Positions 1 through 8,074 of a stretch of 9,173 nucleotides of DNA are shown in pieces. The notes beneath the pieces are model-generated. The model was given only the letters and a program-made list of their open reading frames with translations, did no database searches and was not told where the DNA came from. Within the stretch, counting starts at the first letter, position 1; every line of letters starts with the position of its first letter. The position numbers were made by a program, and so were the translations under genes. Where the stretch lies: contig CAMLDT010000143.1 of assembly GCA_946479075.1 (NCBI GenBank), positions 1 to 9,173 on the forward strand. The letters are read 5' to 3'. This DNA is from an uncultured Polaromonas sp. Lineage in GTDB: Bacteria > Pseudomonadota > Gammaproteobacteria > Burkholderiales > Burkholderiaceae.

Positions 1-597
1 CCCGCCGAAATCGAGGCCATGATGAAGTTTGCCGCCGACAAGTTCGGCCAGGTGGACATTCTCGTGAACAACGCCGGCATCCAGCATGTGGCAAAGATCG
101 AAAACTTTCCGGTCGAGCGTTGGGACGCTGTCATCGCCATCAACCTGAGCAGTGCTTTTCATGCCACGCGCCTGGCCTTGCCGGCCATGCAAGCCGCCGA
201 CAAGGGCAAGGGCTGGGGACGCATCATTAACGTGGCCTCTGTGCACGGCCTGGTCGGATCCGCAGAAAAGTCGGCCTATGTCGCTGCCAAACACGGCATC
301 GTTGGCCTGACCAAGGTCACGGCGCTGGAAAACGCCACCACCGGAGTGACCTGCAATGCGATTTGTCCGGGCTGGGTGCTCACCCCGCTGGTTCAAAAAC
401 AGGTTGATGCCAAAGCCGTGGCCGGCAAAATCTCCAACGATGAAGCGACGCGCCAGTTGCTCGGCGAAAAAGAACCCTCCATGCAATTCACCACGCCCGA
501 AGAACTCGGGGCGCTGGCCGTCTTTTTCTGCTCACCTGCCGGCAACAATGTGCGCGGTGTCGCCTGGAACATGGATGGAGGTTGGGCGGCCCAGTAG
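1..597 (+). CDS. bdhA: 3-hydroxybutyrate dehydrogenase, SDR family (5'-truncated)
   Basis: The reading frame is open from base 1, so the gene begins before the window and only the last 198 codons are present (families of this type are about 255-265 residues). Numbering from the first Met (base 19), the SDR structural motif NNAG is at 17-20, the catalytic Ser is S74 in NVAS, and the YxxxK pair is Y87/K91 in SAYVAAKHG. The stretch NAICPGWVLTPL and the C-terminal MDGGWAAQ are typical of NAD-dependent D-3-hydroxybutyrate dehydrogenases, which interconvert 3-hydroxybutyrate and acetoacetate in the cytoplasm during polyhydroxybutyrate and ketone-body metabolism. The N-terminal Rossmann glycine motif lies outside the window. 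The SDR assignment is secure; the substrate is inferred from overall resemblance, and another SDR specificity is possible. The gene is on the opposite strand from the isc cluster and shows no link to it. Confidence 0.85.
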   Translation, partial: PAEIEAMMKFAADKFGQVDILVNNAGIQHVAKIENFPVERWDAVIAINLSSAFHATRLALPAMQAADKGKGWGRIINVASVHGLVGSAEKSAYVAAKHGIVGLTKVTALENATTGVTCNAICPGWVLTPLVQKQVDAKAVAGKISNDEATRQLLGEKEPSMQFTTPEELGALAVFFCSPAGNNVRGVAWNMDGGWAAQ

Positions 598-721
598 TCC
601 CCACCAGTTGCAGCGCAACGCGAGGCCGACAATGAGACAGAAAAGAGCAGATTTTTGCGGTTTCCGGCGGTCCGTCTTGTCCTACACAGGTGACAGGGCA
701 GCTCCCACACGAAGCCCTTGG

Positions 722-750
722 TTGAAACCCTAAATTGGTGCTTGTACATA
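722..750 (+). promoter_or_regulatory. Candidate sigma-70 promoter for the outer-membrane protein gene
   Basis: TTGAAA (722-727) is followed after exactly 17 bases by TACATA (745-750). The -35 is a good match, the -10 only moderate (3 of 6). It would start transcription near 757 and give a leader of about 43 bases to the GTG at 800. The rest of the 598-799 spacer shows no gene and no convincing terminator for the upstream dehydrogenase. Confidence 0.35.
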
Positions 751-799
751 GCGCGCCATGCCTCGTTTTGGGGCACTTTTCATTCACCAAGGAAACATC

Positions 800-1420
800 G
801 TGAACGCATCCAGACCTCTCATTTCCAGCCTCGCACTGGCTGTTGCCGTGCTCGGCGCCGCTTCCGCCGTTCAGGCGCAAACCTCGGGCAATTCCACCAG
901 CAGCAGCAGTGCGTCCTCGTCCTGGTACGCGCCCAACAGCAGCTACATCGGCTTCAATGCCGGCCAGTCCAGCTACCGCCAGGGCTGCGGCACCGGCGCC
1001 TTTAATTGCGGCGACAAGGACGATGCCTACAGCATCTACGGTGGCAGCATGTTGAACAACAATTTCGGACTGGAACTCGGTTACATCGACATGGGCGACA
1101 TCGGCCGCGGCGGTGGCACCACCAAAGCCCAGGGCATCAACCTCAGCCTGGTCGGCAAACTGCCCCTGAGCCAGTCGTTCAGCCTGTTCGGAAAGGTGGG
1201 CACGACCTACGGCCGTACCAGCGTGTCATCTGTGCCCGGTTCCGGTGTGACGGCCGGTGACGAAGACGGTTTCGGCCTGTCGGTGGGCGCCGGCGTGAGC
1301 TACGACTTCTCGGAACGCTGGTCAGCGGTATTGCAATGGGACCGTCATGACTTCAAATTTGCGGGAGTCGGACGCGAAAACATCAATGCCACCACGCTGG
1401 GTTTGAAATACCGCTTCTGA
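800..1420 (+). CDS. Outer-membrane beta-barrel protein, porin/OmpA-like family
   Basis: The 206-residue product has a Sec signal peptide: a basic start, a hydrophobic core at about 8-24, and a likely cut after AVQA (A26). A Ser-rich tract (about 29-41) follows, then alternating aromatic/small-residue strands such as YIGFNAG, FGLELGYIDMG, INLSLVGKL, FGLSVGAGVSYDF and ATTLGLKYRF. The protein ends in Phe, the usual BAM-recognition signature of outer-membrane barrels. The size suits an eight-stranded barrel of the OMP_b-brl type. I chose the GTG at 800 because AAGGAA (789-794) sits five bases before it and because the signal peptide starts there; an ATG at 758 in the same frame would add 14 residues and has no such support. 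Two cysteines (C63, C70) lie close together early in the mature protein. The specific function is unknown. Confidence 0.8.
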   Translation: MNASRPLISSLALAVAVLGAASAVQAQTSGNSTSSSSASSSWYAPNSSYIGFNAGQSSYRQGCGTGAFNCGDKDDAYSIYGGSMLNNNFGLELGYIDMGDIGRGGGTTKAQGINLSLVGKLPLSQSFSLFGKVGTTYGRTSVSSVPGSGVTAGDEDGFGLSVGAGVSYDFSERWSAVLQWDRHDFKFAGVGRENINATTLGLKYRF

Positions 1421-1457
1421 ATCCCGCCTCAGACAACGGCCGGATACAACCCGGCAT

Positions 1458-1491
1458 AAAAAAAGCCCCAAGTCGCAAGGACTTGGGGCTT
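1458..1491 (-). terminator. Intrinsic terminator downstream of tRNA-Val
   Basis: A perfect 12-bp stem (1463-1474 with 1480-1491) closes a 5-base loop. On the minus strand it is followed by a seven-T run (complement of A1458-A1464, two of the Ts being paired in the stem). It therefore ends minus-strand transcription of the tRNA. On the plus strand the stem is followed by GTGTTC with no T-run, so termination of the convergent outer-membrane gene would be weaker. Confidence 0.9.
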
Positions 1492-1497
1492 GTGTTC

Positions 1498-1572
1498 TGG
1501 TGGGCGGTGCAAGTTTCGAACTTGCGACCCCTGCAGTGTGAATGCAGTGCTCTACCCCTGAGCTAACCGCCC
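1498..1572 (-). tRNA. tRNA-Val, anticodon CAC, with encoded CCA
   Basis: The minus strand folds as a complete tRNA of 75 bases: acceptor stem GGGCGGT (1572-1566) with ACCGCCC, a D-arm containing TAGCTCAGGGGTAGAGC, and an anticodon stem CTGCA/TGCAG around the loop TTCACAC. That places CAC at positions 34-36, reading valine codon GUG. The T-arm contains GTTCGAA. Discriminator A (1501) is followed by a genomically encoded CCA (1498-1500). It starts 28 bases after the stop of the DnaQ-type gene and is followed at once by a strong terminator. Confidence 0.97.
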
Positions 1573-1588
1573 TGTCGGTCAGCCTCAG

Positions 1589-1594
1589 ATTATA
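1589..1594 (-). promoter_or_regulatory. Likely -10 box of the tRNA-Val promoter
   Basis: A perfect TATAAT on the minus strand lies just past the dnaQ stop codon and ahead of the tRNA. Transcription would begin near 1582, leaving about ten bases of leader before the tRNA at 1572, a normal distance. No good -35 is seen at 16-18 bases upstream (CCGAGA at 17), so the assignment rests on the -10 and its position. Confidence 0.5.
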
Positions 1595-1600
1595 GCGGTT

Positions 1601-2311
1601 TTATCCTGCGTTCTCGGGGACACGCCAGATGGTTTTTCCCTTGCTGGCTTTGTCGATGTCCGTCAGCAGGGCGTCGTGGGCAGCGATTTCCTGTGCATTG
1701 GCCAACAGCAATGGCAAATCGAAGCCGCTCAGGTCGATCAGTTCGACGCGCCCGCCGTCTGCACTCGCGCCCCCCACATCCATCACCAGCGCGTTTTGTC
1801 CGCGAGTCAGGTTGATGTAGACGTCCGCGAGCAGCTCGGCATCAAGCAAGGCGCCGTGCAGGGTACGGCCTGAATTGTCAACCTCCAGGCGATCACAAAG
1901 CGCATCGAGCGAATTGCGCTTTCCCGGAAACAGCTCCTTGGCCATCATCAGGCTGTCGGTGACTTTGGCGATGCTCTCGGTGATGGGGCCGCGGCCCATC
2001 AGCTCAAGCTCCCTGTTCAGGAAGCCGATATCGAAAGGCGCGTTGTGGATGATGACCTCTGCACCTTCCAGGTAAGCCAGCAGCTCGTCAGCAATCGCGG
2101 CGAACTTGGGCTTGTCCCGCAGGAATTCGTTGCTGATGCCGTGGACCTTCAGCGCATCTTCATGGCTGTCCCGCTCGGGGTTCAGGTAGAAATGTTTGTT
2201 GTTGCCGGTCAGCTTGCGCCCCACCAGCTCGACACAACCGATTTCAATGATGCGGTCGCCGTTTTCTGCGGACAGGCCGGTGGTTTCAGTGTCCAGAACA
2301 ATTTGACGCAT
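1601..2311 (-). CDS. dnaQ: DNA polymerase III epsilon subunit, DEDDh 3'-5' exonuclease
   Basis: The 236-residue product carries all exonuclease motifs of the DnaQ family in order: ExoI D7-T-E9, ExoII HNAPFD (89-94, with D94), and ExoIII with H152 and D157 in LHGALLDAE. The His spaced five residues before the last Asp makes it the DEDDh subclass. The family member with this length and N-terminal QIVLDTETTGL is the proofreading subunit of the replicative polymerase, which removes mispaired 3' nucleotides. The region after about residue 180 is the expected tether to the alpha subunit and is less conserved. The start ATG at 2311 has only a weak ribosome site (CACC just before it). It lies 110 bases downstream of fdx, after a terminator-like repeat, and ahead of tRNA-Val. 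A different DEDDh exonuclease is possible but less likely. Confidence 0.92.
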   Translation of the reverse strand: MRQIVLDTETTGLSAENGDRIIEIGCVELVGRKLTGNNKHFYLNPERDSHEDALKVHGISNEFLRDKPKFAAIADELLAYLEGAEVIIHNAPFDIGFLNRELELMGRGPITESIAKVTDSLMMAKELFPGKRNSLDALCDRLEVDNSGRTLHGALLDAELLADVYINLTRGQNALVMDVGGASADGGRVELIDLSGFDLPLLLANAQEIAAHDALLTDIDKASKGKTIWRVPENAG

Positions 2312-2368
2312 GGTGACAATGATAGCTGCGCGATTCGGCCCATGTTTTTCGGCCGGGCCGCCTCAAGG

Positions 2369-2417
2369 AAAAACTACTCCCTCGGAGGGGAGCGCAGCAC
2401 ACGCAGTGGCAAGCGTG
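2369..2417 (-). repeat. Double-hairpin, terminator-like intergenic repeat between fdx and dnaQ
   Basis: Read on the minus strand, a CACGC/GCGTG hairpin (2417-2413 with 2404-2400) is followed by CTCCC-6 bases-GGGAG (2392-2388 with 2381-2377), then TAG and five Ts (2373-2369). The second hairpin plus T-run resembles a weak intrinsic terminator at the end of the isc transcript. The CCCCACGC...CTCCC(C)TCCGAGGGAG arrangement resembles an interspersed intergenic sequence that I recall as common in Comamonadaceae; this is memory, not a search result. Confidence 0.5.
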
Positions 2418-2421
2418 GGGG

Positions 2422-2760
2422 TCAGTGGTTCTCTTTGGCGTGGTTGATGGAGTACTTCGGGATCTCGACAGTCACGTCGCTCTGGGCCAGCAAGGCCTGG
2501 CAGCTGAGCCGGGACTGGGGTTCGAGTCCCCAGGCGCGGTCAAGCAGGTCTTCCTCGGTTTCGTCGGGCTCGTTGAGTGAGCCGAACCCTTGACGCACGA
2601 TCACGTGACAGGTGGTGCAGGCTGCGCTCATGTCGCAGGCGTGCTCAATGTTGATCCGGTTGTCGAGCAGGGCCTCGCAGATCGAGGTTCCGGCCGGGGC
2701 CGAGACCTCGGCGCCCTGTGGGCAATACTCGGGATGGGGCAATATCTTGATGATGGGCAT
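2422..2760 (-). CDS. fdx: ISC-type [2Fe-2S] ferredoxin
   Basis: The 112-residue protein (the E. coli homologue is 111) binds one [2Fe-2S] cluster through C42, C48, C51 and C87, spaced C-X5-C-X2-C-X35-C, in the contexts ACDMSAACTTC and SRLSCQ. This is the adrenodoxin-like vertebrate-type ferredoxin fold of the isc operon, which passes electrons to IscS/IscU during cluster assembly. The acidic stretch NEPDETEEDLLD (63-74) is the usual partner-binding helix. Two further cysteines (C13, C28) are outside the ligand set. It starts 13 bases after the hscA stop codon, so co-transcription is very likely. The ribosome site is weak, suggesting coupling to hscA translation. No iscX gene follows it, unlike in E. 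coli. Confidence 0.95.
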   Translation of the reverse strand: MPIIKILPHPEYCPQGAEVSAPAGTSICEALLDNRINIEHACDMSAACTTCHVIVRQGFGSLNEPDETEEDLLDRAWGLEPQSRLSCQALLAQSDVTVEIPKYSINHAKENH

Positions 2761-2773
2761 GGTGGTTCGGTTC

Positions 2774-4648
<1,875 letters not shown>

Positions 4649-4683
4649 GGTTATAAAAGTCGCAACTCGGGTCTGATGAAAGC

Positions 4684-5214
4684 CTATTGTCCCAGTGCGT
4701 CGATGCGGGCATCGACCTCGCTGGCAAAACGCTCAATGAACATAAGGCCTCTCACCTGCCCGGCCGCCGCCTTGAAGTTTTTCTCCACATCCAGAAGTTG
4801 CTCTATTTTTGATAGCTGCTCACCCTTGCTGGTCGTGGCCTGGAGCGCGATTTCGTTCATATCCGCGACACTTTGTGCCTCATCCAGCGCTTCACGCCAC
4901 TGCATTTGCTGCATCAAAAAATCAGCCGGCATGGCGGTGTTGCTCTCGGCTTCGATGGGCGTGCCATGCAGTTCACACAGGTACATGGCCCGTTTGAGCG
5001 GACTTTTCAGGCGCCGATAGGCTTCGTTGATACGCACCGACCACTGCATGGCCAGCCGCTGCGCGGCAGCACCCTGGGCCGCGAACTTGTCGGGGTGCGC
5101 TTCGCGCTGCAACTCTTTCCAGCGCGCATCGAGCTTGGCACTGTCCTGCGCAAACTGCACAGGCACATCGAAAAGTTCGAAATCGTTGGATTGGAGGCTT
5201 GGCACAAGAAGCAT
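4684..5214 (-). CDS. hscB: J-domain co-chaperone HscB
   Basis: Read from the ATG at 5214, the product is 176 residues, the normal size for HscB. The N-terminal J domain contains HPDKF (40-44), the tripeptide that stimulates the HscA ATPase, preceded by WKELQREA. The rest is the C-terminal helical domain that binds IscU (for example about 93-170 with [18 protein letters not shown]). HscB delivers loaded IscU to HscA. An in-frame ATG at 5328 would add 38 residues, but those codons run through the palindromic element between iscA and hscB and do not resemble HscB, so I reject that start. No Shine-Dalgarno site precedes 5214 (GAAAA lies directly before it), so the start is somewhat uncertain. A palindromic AT-rich patch encodes residues 133-139. 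Confidence 0.93.
   Translation of the reverse strand: MLLVPSLQSNDFELFDVPVQFAQDSAKLDARWKELQREAHPDKFAAQGAAAQRLAMQWSVRINEAYRRLKSPLKRAMYLCELHGTPIEAESNTAMPADFLMQQMQWREALDEAQSVADMNEIALQATTSKGEQLSKIEQLLDVEKNFKAAAGQVRGLMFIERFASEVDARIDALGQ
4800..4816. repeat. AT-rich palindromic repeat inside hscB
   Basis: On the minus strand the patch reads GCTATCAAAAATAGAGC, a near-perfect GCTAT/ATAG-GC palindrome around an A-run, preceded by AGCA. It encodes residues 133-139 of HscB with the codons CTA, TCA, AAA and ATA, which are unusual beside the GC-rich codons around them. It closely resembles the GCTATCAAAAATAG(T)AGC element that I recall as dispersed in intergenic regions of Polaromonas, Rhodoferax and Acidovorax. 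Family membership needs a genome search. Confidence 0.5.
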
Positions 5215-5226
5215 TTTTCGGGATGG

Positions 5227-5345
5227 GAAGCGTAGCGAGCGGGCGTCAGCGAGGTGCGGCCAGCGCGGAGACACCGGAACGTACTGTGGGTACGTGAGGA
5301 TGGCGAGCACTGCCCGCGCCTCGATCACGCCCGCGCAGTAGCTTC
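5227..5345. repeat. Large two-armed palindromic element between iscA and hscB
   Basis: The element fills the whole gap between the iscA stop codon and the hscB start. Long arms 5239-5263 and 5310-5334 are inverted repeats matching at 21 of 25 positions. At their common centre is a perfect 6-bp palindrome, ACGTAC-TGTGG-GTACGT (5279-5295). A further GAAGC/GCTTC pair lies at the outer ends (5227-5231, 5341-5345). In the mRNA it would form a long hairpin. There is no U-run, so it is not a standard terminator. Confidence 0.75.
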
Positions 5346-5667
5346 ACACCCGAAAAGATTCGCCGCACCCGCAGCGGTCACGCTCATTCGGATTGATGAA
5401 CTTGAAGCCCTCATTGAGCCCCTCACGCACAAAGTCGAGCTGGGTGCCGTCGATATAAGCCATGCTTTTCGGATCCACCAGCACCTTGACACCGTTGTCC
5501 TCGAACACCACGTCTTCGGGCGCGATTTCATCGGCGTATTCGATCTTGTAGGCCAGGCCGGAGCAACCGGTGGTTCTCACGCCCAGTCGCACGCCCACGC
5601 CTTTGCCGCGCTTGCTCATGTAGCGGGTGACGTGCCGTGCTGCGGCGTCGGTGAGGGTAACGGACAT
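5344..5667 (-). CDS. iscA: A-type Fe-S carrier protein IscA
   Basis: The 107-residue protein (the E. coli homologue is 107) has the three conserved cysteines of A-type carriers: C35 in TTGCSG and C99/C101 in the C-terminal CGCGESF. These bind iron or a cluster for transfer to apoproteins. ErpA shares these cysteines, but the position between iscU and hscB and the sequence [13 protein letters not shown] support IscA. The gene begins 22 bases after iscU with no strong ribosome site, consistent with translation following from iscU. Its stop codon overlaps the outer end of the palindromic element that separates it from hscB. Confidence 0.95.
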   Translation of the reverse strand: MSVTLTDAAARHVTRYMSKRGKGVGVRLGVRTTGCSGLAYKIEYADEIAPEDVVFEDNGVKVLVDPKSMAYIDGTQLDFVREGLNEGFKFINPNERDRCGCGESFRV

Positions 5668-5689
5668 GGTGCGCGAGTCGCTTGAAAGA

Positions 5690-6076
5690 TTAGTGGGCGT
5701 GCTTGAGTTTGTAGTCGTTGACGGCGGCCTTGATCGCGTCTTCGGCCAGGATGGAACAGTGGATTTTCACGGGCGGCAAGGCCAGCTCTTCGGCAATCGC
5801 GCTGTTCTTGATGCCGGCCGCTTCGTCCAGGGTCTTGCCCTTGACCCATTCGGTCACCAGCGAACTCGACGCAATCGCCGAGCCGCAACCGTAGGTCTTG
5901 AAACGTGCATCCTCGATCACCCCGGTCAACGGGTTGACCTTGATCTGCAACTTCATCACGTCACCACAGGCCGGCGCGCCGACCATGCCCGTGCCAACCG
6001 TCTCGTCGCCTTTTTCAAACGAGCCGACGTTGCGGGGGTTTTCATAGTGGTCTACCACTTTGTCGCTGTATGCCAT
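5690..6076 (-). CDS. iscU: Fe-S cluster scaffold protein IscU
   Basis: The 128-residue protein is the expected length. Ligands for the nascent cluster are C37 and C64, with H106 and C107 in the IHCS motif; D39 in ACGD is the conserved aspartate that tunes cluster stability. The HscA recognition peptide LPPVK is at 100-104. The protein accepts sulfur from IscS, assembles [2Fe-2S] clusters in the cytoplasm, and hands them on through HscA/HscB. It starts 33 bases after iscS and has a clear ribosome site, AGAGGT (6084-6089), seven bases before the ATG, one of the stronger ones in the cluster, which fits the need for abundant scaffold. Confidence 0.97.
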   Translation of the reverse strand: MAYSDKVVDHYENPRNVGSFEKGDETVGTGMVGAPACGDVMKLQIKVNPLTGVIEDARFKTYGCGSAIASSSLVTEWVKGKTLDEAAGIKNSAIAEELALPPVKIHCSILAEDAIKAAVNDYKLKHAH

Positions 6077-6109
6077 TTTGTTTACCTCTTTAAGCCTTTG
6101 CCGCCGCGT

Positions 6110-7327
6110 TCAGTGGGCGGCCCATTGAATAGTGGACAAATCCACGCCATCCTTGAACATTTCCCAGAGCGGCGACAGGTCGCGCAGCTTGGCCACGTTT
6201 TCCTTGATGGTCGCCACGGCGTAATCGATTTCTTCCTCGGTGCTCCAGCGGCCAATCGTCATGCGCAGGCTGCTGTGGGCGAGCTCATCGCTGCGGCCCA
6301 GGGCACGCAGCACATAGCTGGGCTCCAGACTGGCCGAGGTGCAGGCGGAGCCGCTGGACACCGCCAGGCCCTTGATGCCCATGATCAGCGATTCGCCCTC
6401 GACAAAATTGAAACTGATGTTGAGGTTGTGCGGCACGCGTTTCTCGGCGTGCCCATTGAGGAACACCTCTTCCACGTCCTTCAGGCCGGCCAGCATGCGC
6501 TCGTGCAGGGCACGGATGCGCTTGTTTTCTTCATGCATCTCGGCTTTGGCAATGCGGTAGGCCTCGCCCATGCCCACGATCTGGTGCGTCGGCAGCGTCC
6601 CGGAGCGCATGCCACGCTCATGACCGCCACCGTGCATCTGCGCTTCCAGGCGCACGCGCGGCTTGCGCCGCACATACAGCGCACCAATGCCCTTGGGGCC
6701 ATAGGTCTTGTGCGAGGTCAGGCTCATCAGATCCACGGGCAAGGTGGCCAGGTCGATGTCAACCCGGCCGGTCGCCTGCGCGGCGTCCACGTGGAAAATC
6801 ACACCTTTTTCGCGGCACAGGGCGCCGATGGTCGCAATGTCCTGGATGACGCCGATCTCGTTGTTGACGAACATCACGCTCACGAGAATCGTGTCCGGGC
6901 GGATCGCCGCTTTCAGCACCTCGATGTCCAGCAGGCCGTCGGGCTGCACGTCGAGGTAAGTTACTTCAAAACCCTGGCGCTCCAACTCGCGGCAGGTGTC
7001 GAGTACGGCCTTGTGCTCGGTCTTGACGGTGATGAGGTGCTTGCCTTTGGATTTGTAAAAATGCGCCGCACCCTTGATCGCCAGGTTGTTGGATTCGGTG
7101 GCACCGCTGGTCCAGACAATCTCACGGGGGTCAGCGCCAATCAGCGCAGCCACCTGCTCACGTGCCTTTTCAACAGCGGCTTCTGCTTCCCAACCCCAGG
7201 CATGGCTGCGCGAGGCAGGGTTGCCAAAGTGTTCGCGCAACCAGGGAATCATGGCGTCCACCACCCGCGGATCGCAGGGATTCGTGGCGCTGTAGTCCAT
7301 GTAAATGGGGAAGTGAGGCGTTTCCAT
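6110..7327 (-). CDS. iscS: Cysteine desulfurase IscS
   Basis: The 405-residue protein (E. coli 404) is a group I cysteine desulfurase. The pyridoxal-phosphate lysine is K207 in [10 protein letters not shown], with H105 in TEHKAVLD stacking on the cofactor. The mobile-loop persulfide cysteine is C329 in [10 protein letters not shown]. It removes sulfur from L-cysteine as a persulfide for IscU and for tRNA thiolation. The C-terminal [18 protein letters not shown] (385-402) closely matches the IscU-contacting tail of the E. coli enzyme. The N-terminal [10 protein letters not shown] carries Asn and Cys where many homologues have TTPVDP; this is outside the catalytic residues. The ATG at 7327 lacks a clear Shine-Dalgarno site and follows an 89-base spacer that contains hairpins and a U-run, suggesting control between iscR and iscS. 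Confidence 0.97.
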   Translation of the reverse strand: METPHFPIYMDYSATNPCDPRVVDAMIPWLREHFGNPASRSHAWGWEAEAAVEKAREQVAALIGADPREIVWTSGATESNNLAIKGAAHFYKSKGKHLITVKTEHKAVLDTCRELERQGFEVTYLDVQPDGLLDIEVLKAAIRPDTILVSVMFVNNEIGVIQDIATIGALCREKGVIFHVDAAQATGRVDIDLATLPVDLMSLTSHKTYGPKGIGALYVRRKPRVRLEAQMHGGGHERGMRSGTLPTHQIVGMGEAYRIAKAEMHEENKRIRALHERMLAGLKDVEEVFLNGHAEKRVPHNLNISFNFVEGESLIMGIKGLAVSSGSACTSASLEPSYVLRALGRSDELAHSSLRMTIGRWSTEEEIDYAVATIKENVAKLRDLSPLWEMFKDGVDLSTIQWAAH

Positions 7328-7364
7328 TGGCTAGCTTTTTAATTCATGGCTGGCGTGCAGCATC

Positions 7365-7404
7365 AAAAAAGGTCGGCAGTCTGCCACCGGTGTTTCACCG
7401 GCAG
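7365..7404 (-). promoter_or_regulatory. Adjoining hairpins with U-run between iscR and iscS (possible attenuator)
   Basis: On the minus strand, CCGGTG-AAA-CACCGG (7401-7396 with 7392-7387) is followed, sharing two bases, by GGTGGCA-GAC-TGCCgACC (7388-7382 with 7378-7371, one bulged base at 7374) and then six Ts (7370-7365). The second hairpin plus T-run has the form of an intrinsic terminator. It lies after the iscR stop and before iscS, so it could lower iscS expression relative to iscR or protect the iscR 3' end. Confidence 0.5.
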
Positions 7405-7416
7405 CGACCGGCCGGA

Positions 7417-7953
7417 TCAGGACTTGGAGAAAGCGTTGCCGAGGGCAAACACCGAATTCGGTGCATTCACCCGCATCGGCTTGGCCACCGGCGCCGTGAA
7501 AATCGCTTTTTTCACCATCGGGGTGTTCTCCACCACCACGCCCTTGGCCAGTTGGTCGTCCACCAGCTTCTGCAGGGTCACGGAGTCGAGAAACTCCACC
7601 ATGCGGCTGTTCAGCGAGGCCCACAGCTCGTGCGTCATGCAGCGGCCGCCGTCACCCAGGCAATTTTCCTTGCCGCCACATTGTGTGGAGTCGATGGGTT
7701 CGTCCACCGAGACGATGATGTCGGCCACGGTGATCTCGGCCGCCTTGCGGCCCAGCGTGTAACCGCCGCCAGGGCCACGGGTGGACTCCACCAGTTCATG
7801 GCGGCGCAGCTTGCCAAACAGTTGTTCGAGGTAAGACAGGGAAATCTGCTGACGCTGGCTGATCGCCGCCAGGGTGACGGGACCGTTGTTCTGGCGCAGG
7901 GCCAGATCGATCATGGCTGTGACCGCAAAGCGGCCTTTGGTCGTGAGGCGCAT
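7417..7953 (-). CDS. iscR: Fe-S cluster-sensing repressor IscR (Rrf2 family)
   Basis: From the ATG at 7953 the product is 178 residues (E. coli 162). The start is fixed by a perfect AAGGAG (7961-7966) seven bases upstream and by the family-typical MRLTTKGRFAVTAMIDLA. The N-terminal winged helix-turn-helix spans about 2-80, with the recognition helix near ISLSYLEQLFGKLR and the wing GPGGGYTL (60-67). The cluster-binding loop has C92, C98 and C105 plus H108; the last gap is six residues, where E. coli has five. Holo-IscR represses the isc operon when clusters are plentiful, and the matching operator is seen upstream at 8075-8099. The tail after about residue 140 is longer than in E. coli and ends GNAFSKS. 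An in-frame upstream ATG at 8073 is rejected as lacking a ribosome site. Confidence 0.96.
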   Translation of the reverse strand: MRLTTKGRFAVTAMIDLALRQNNGPVTLAAISQRQQISLSYLEQLFGKLRRHELVESTRGPGGGYTLGRKAAEITVADIIVSVDEPIDSTQCGGKENCLGDGGRCMTHELWASLNSRMVEFLDSVTLQKLVDDQLAKGVVVENTPMVKKAIFTAPVAKPMRVNAPNSVFALGNAFSKS

Positions 7954-7960
7954 TTTCAAG

Positions 7961-7966
7961 CTCCTT
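7961..7966 (-). promoter_or_regulatory. Strong ribosome-binding site of iscR
   Basis: AAGGAG on the minus strand, seven bases before the ATG at 7953. It decides the start against the 40-codon longer in-frame reading from 8073, which has no Shine-Dalgarno sequence. Confidence 0.85.
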
Positions 7967-8038
7967 AAAAAGTTGGCTTGACTGTCATTTGGCTCACCTT
8001 GCAAGGCTCGTGACCCACAAGGAACTCTTCTCCACCCA

Positions 8039-8067
8039 CCCCGGCCGAATGGCCTTTCCGGCCCGGG
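8039..8067 (-). other. GC-rich hairpin in the iscR 5' leader
   Basis: A 9-position stem with one mismatch (8039-8047 with 8059-8067) encloses an 11-base loop in the roughly 135-base leader predicted between the isc promoter and iscR. It begins about 20 bases after the inferred transcription start. Its role is unknown. Confidence 0.4.
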
Positions 8068-8074
8068 CTTCATT

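Noticed and set aside
758..799. ATG start 14 codons upstream of the outer-membrane protein
   Set aside because: It would put extra residues before the signal peptide and lacks a Shine-Dalgarno site; the GTG at 800 has AAGGAA at good spacing.
5215..5328. 38-residue N-terminal extension of HscB from an ATG at 5328
   Set aside because: The extension is encoded by the palindromic element, does not resemble HscB, and removing it gives the normal 176-residue length.
5627..7342. 571-codon open frame on the plus strand antisense to iscU and iscS
   Set aside because: It lies opposite well-supported iscS and iscU, has a low-complexity His/Gly/Arg-rich composition without recognisable domains, and is explained by GC-rich third-position bias.
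7954..8073. 40-residue N-terminal extension of IscR from an ATG at 8073
   Set aside because: It has no ribosome site, while AAGGAG precedes the ATG at 7953 that gives the family-typical N-terminus; the frame is open probably by chance.
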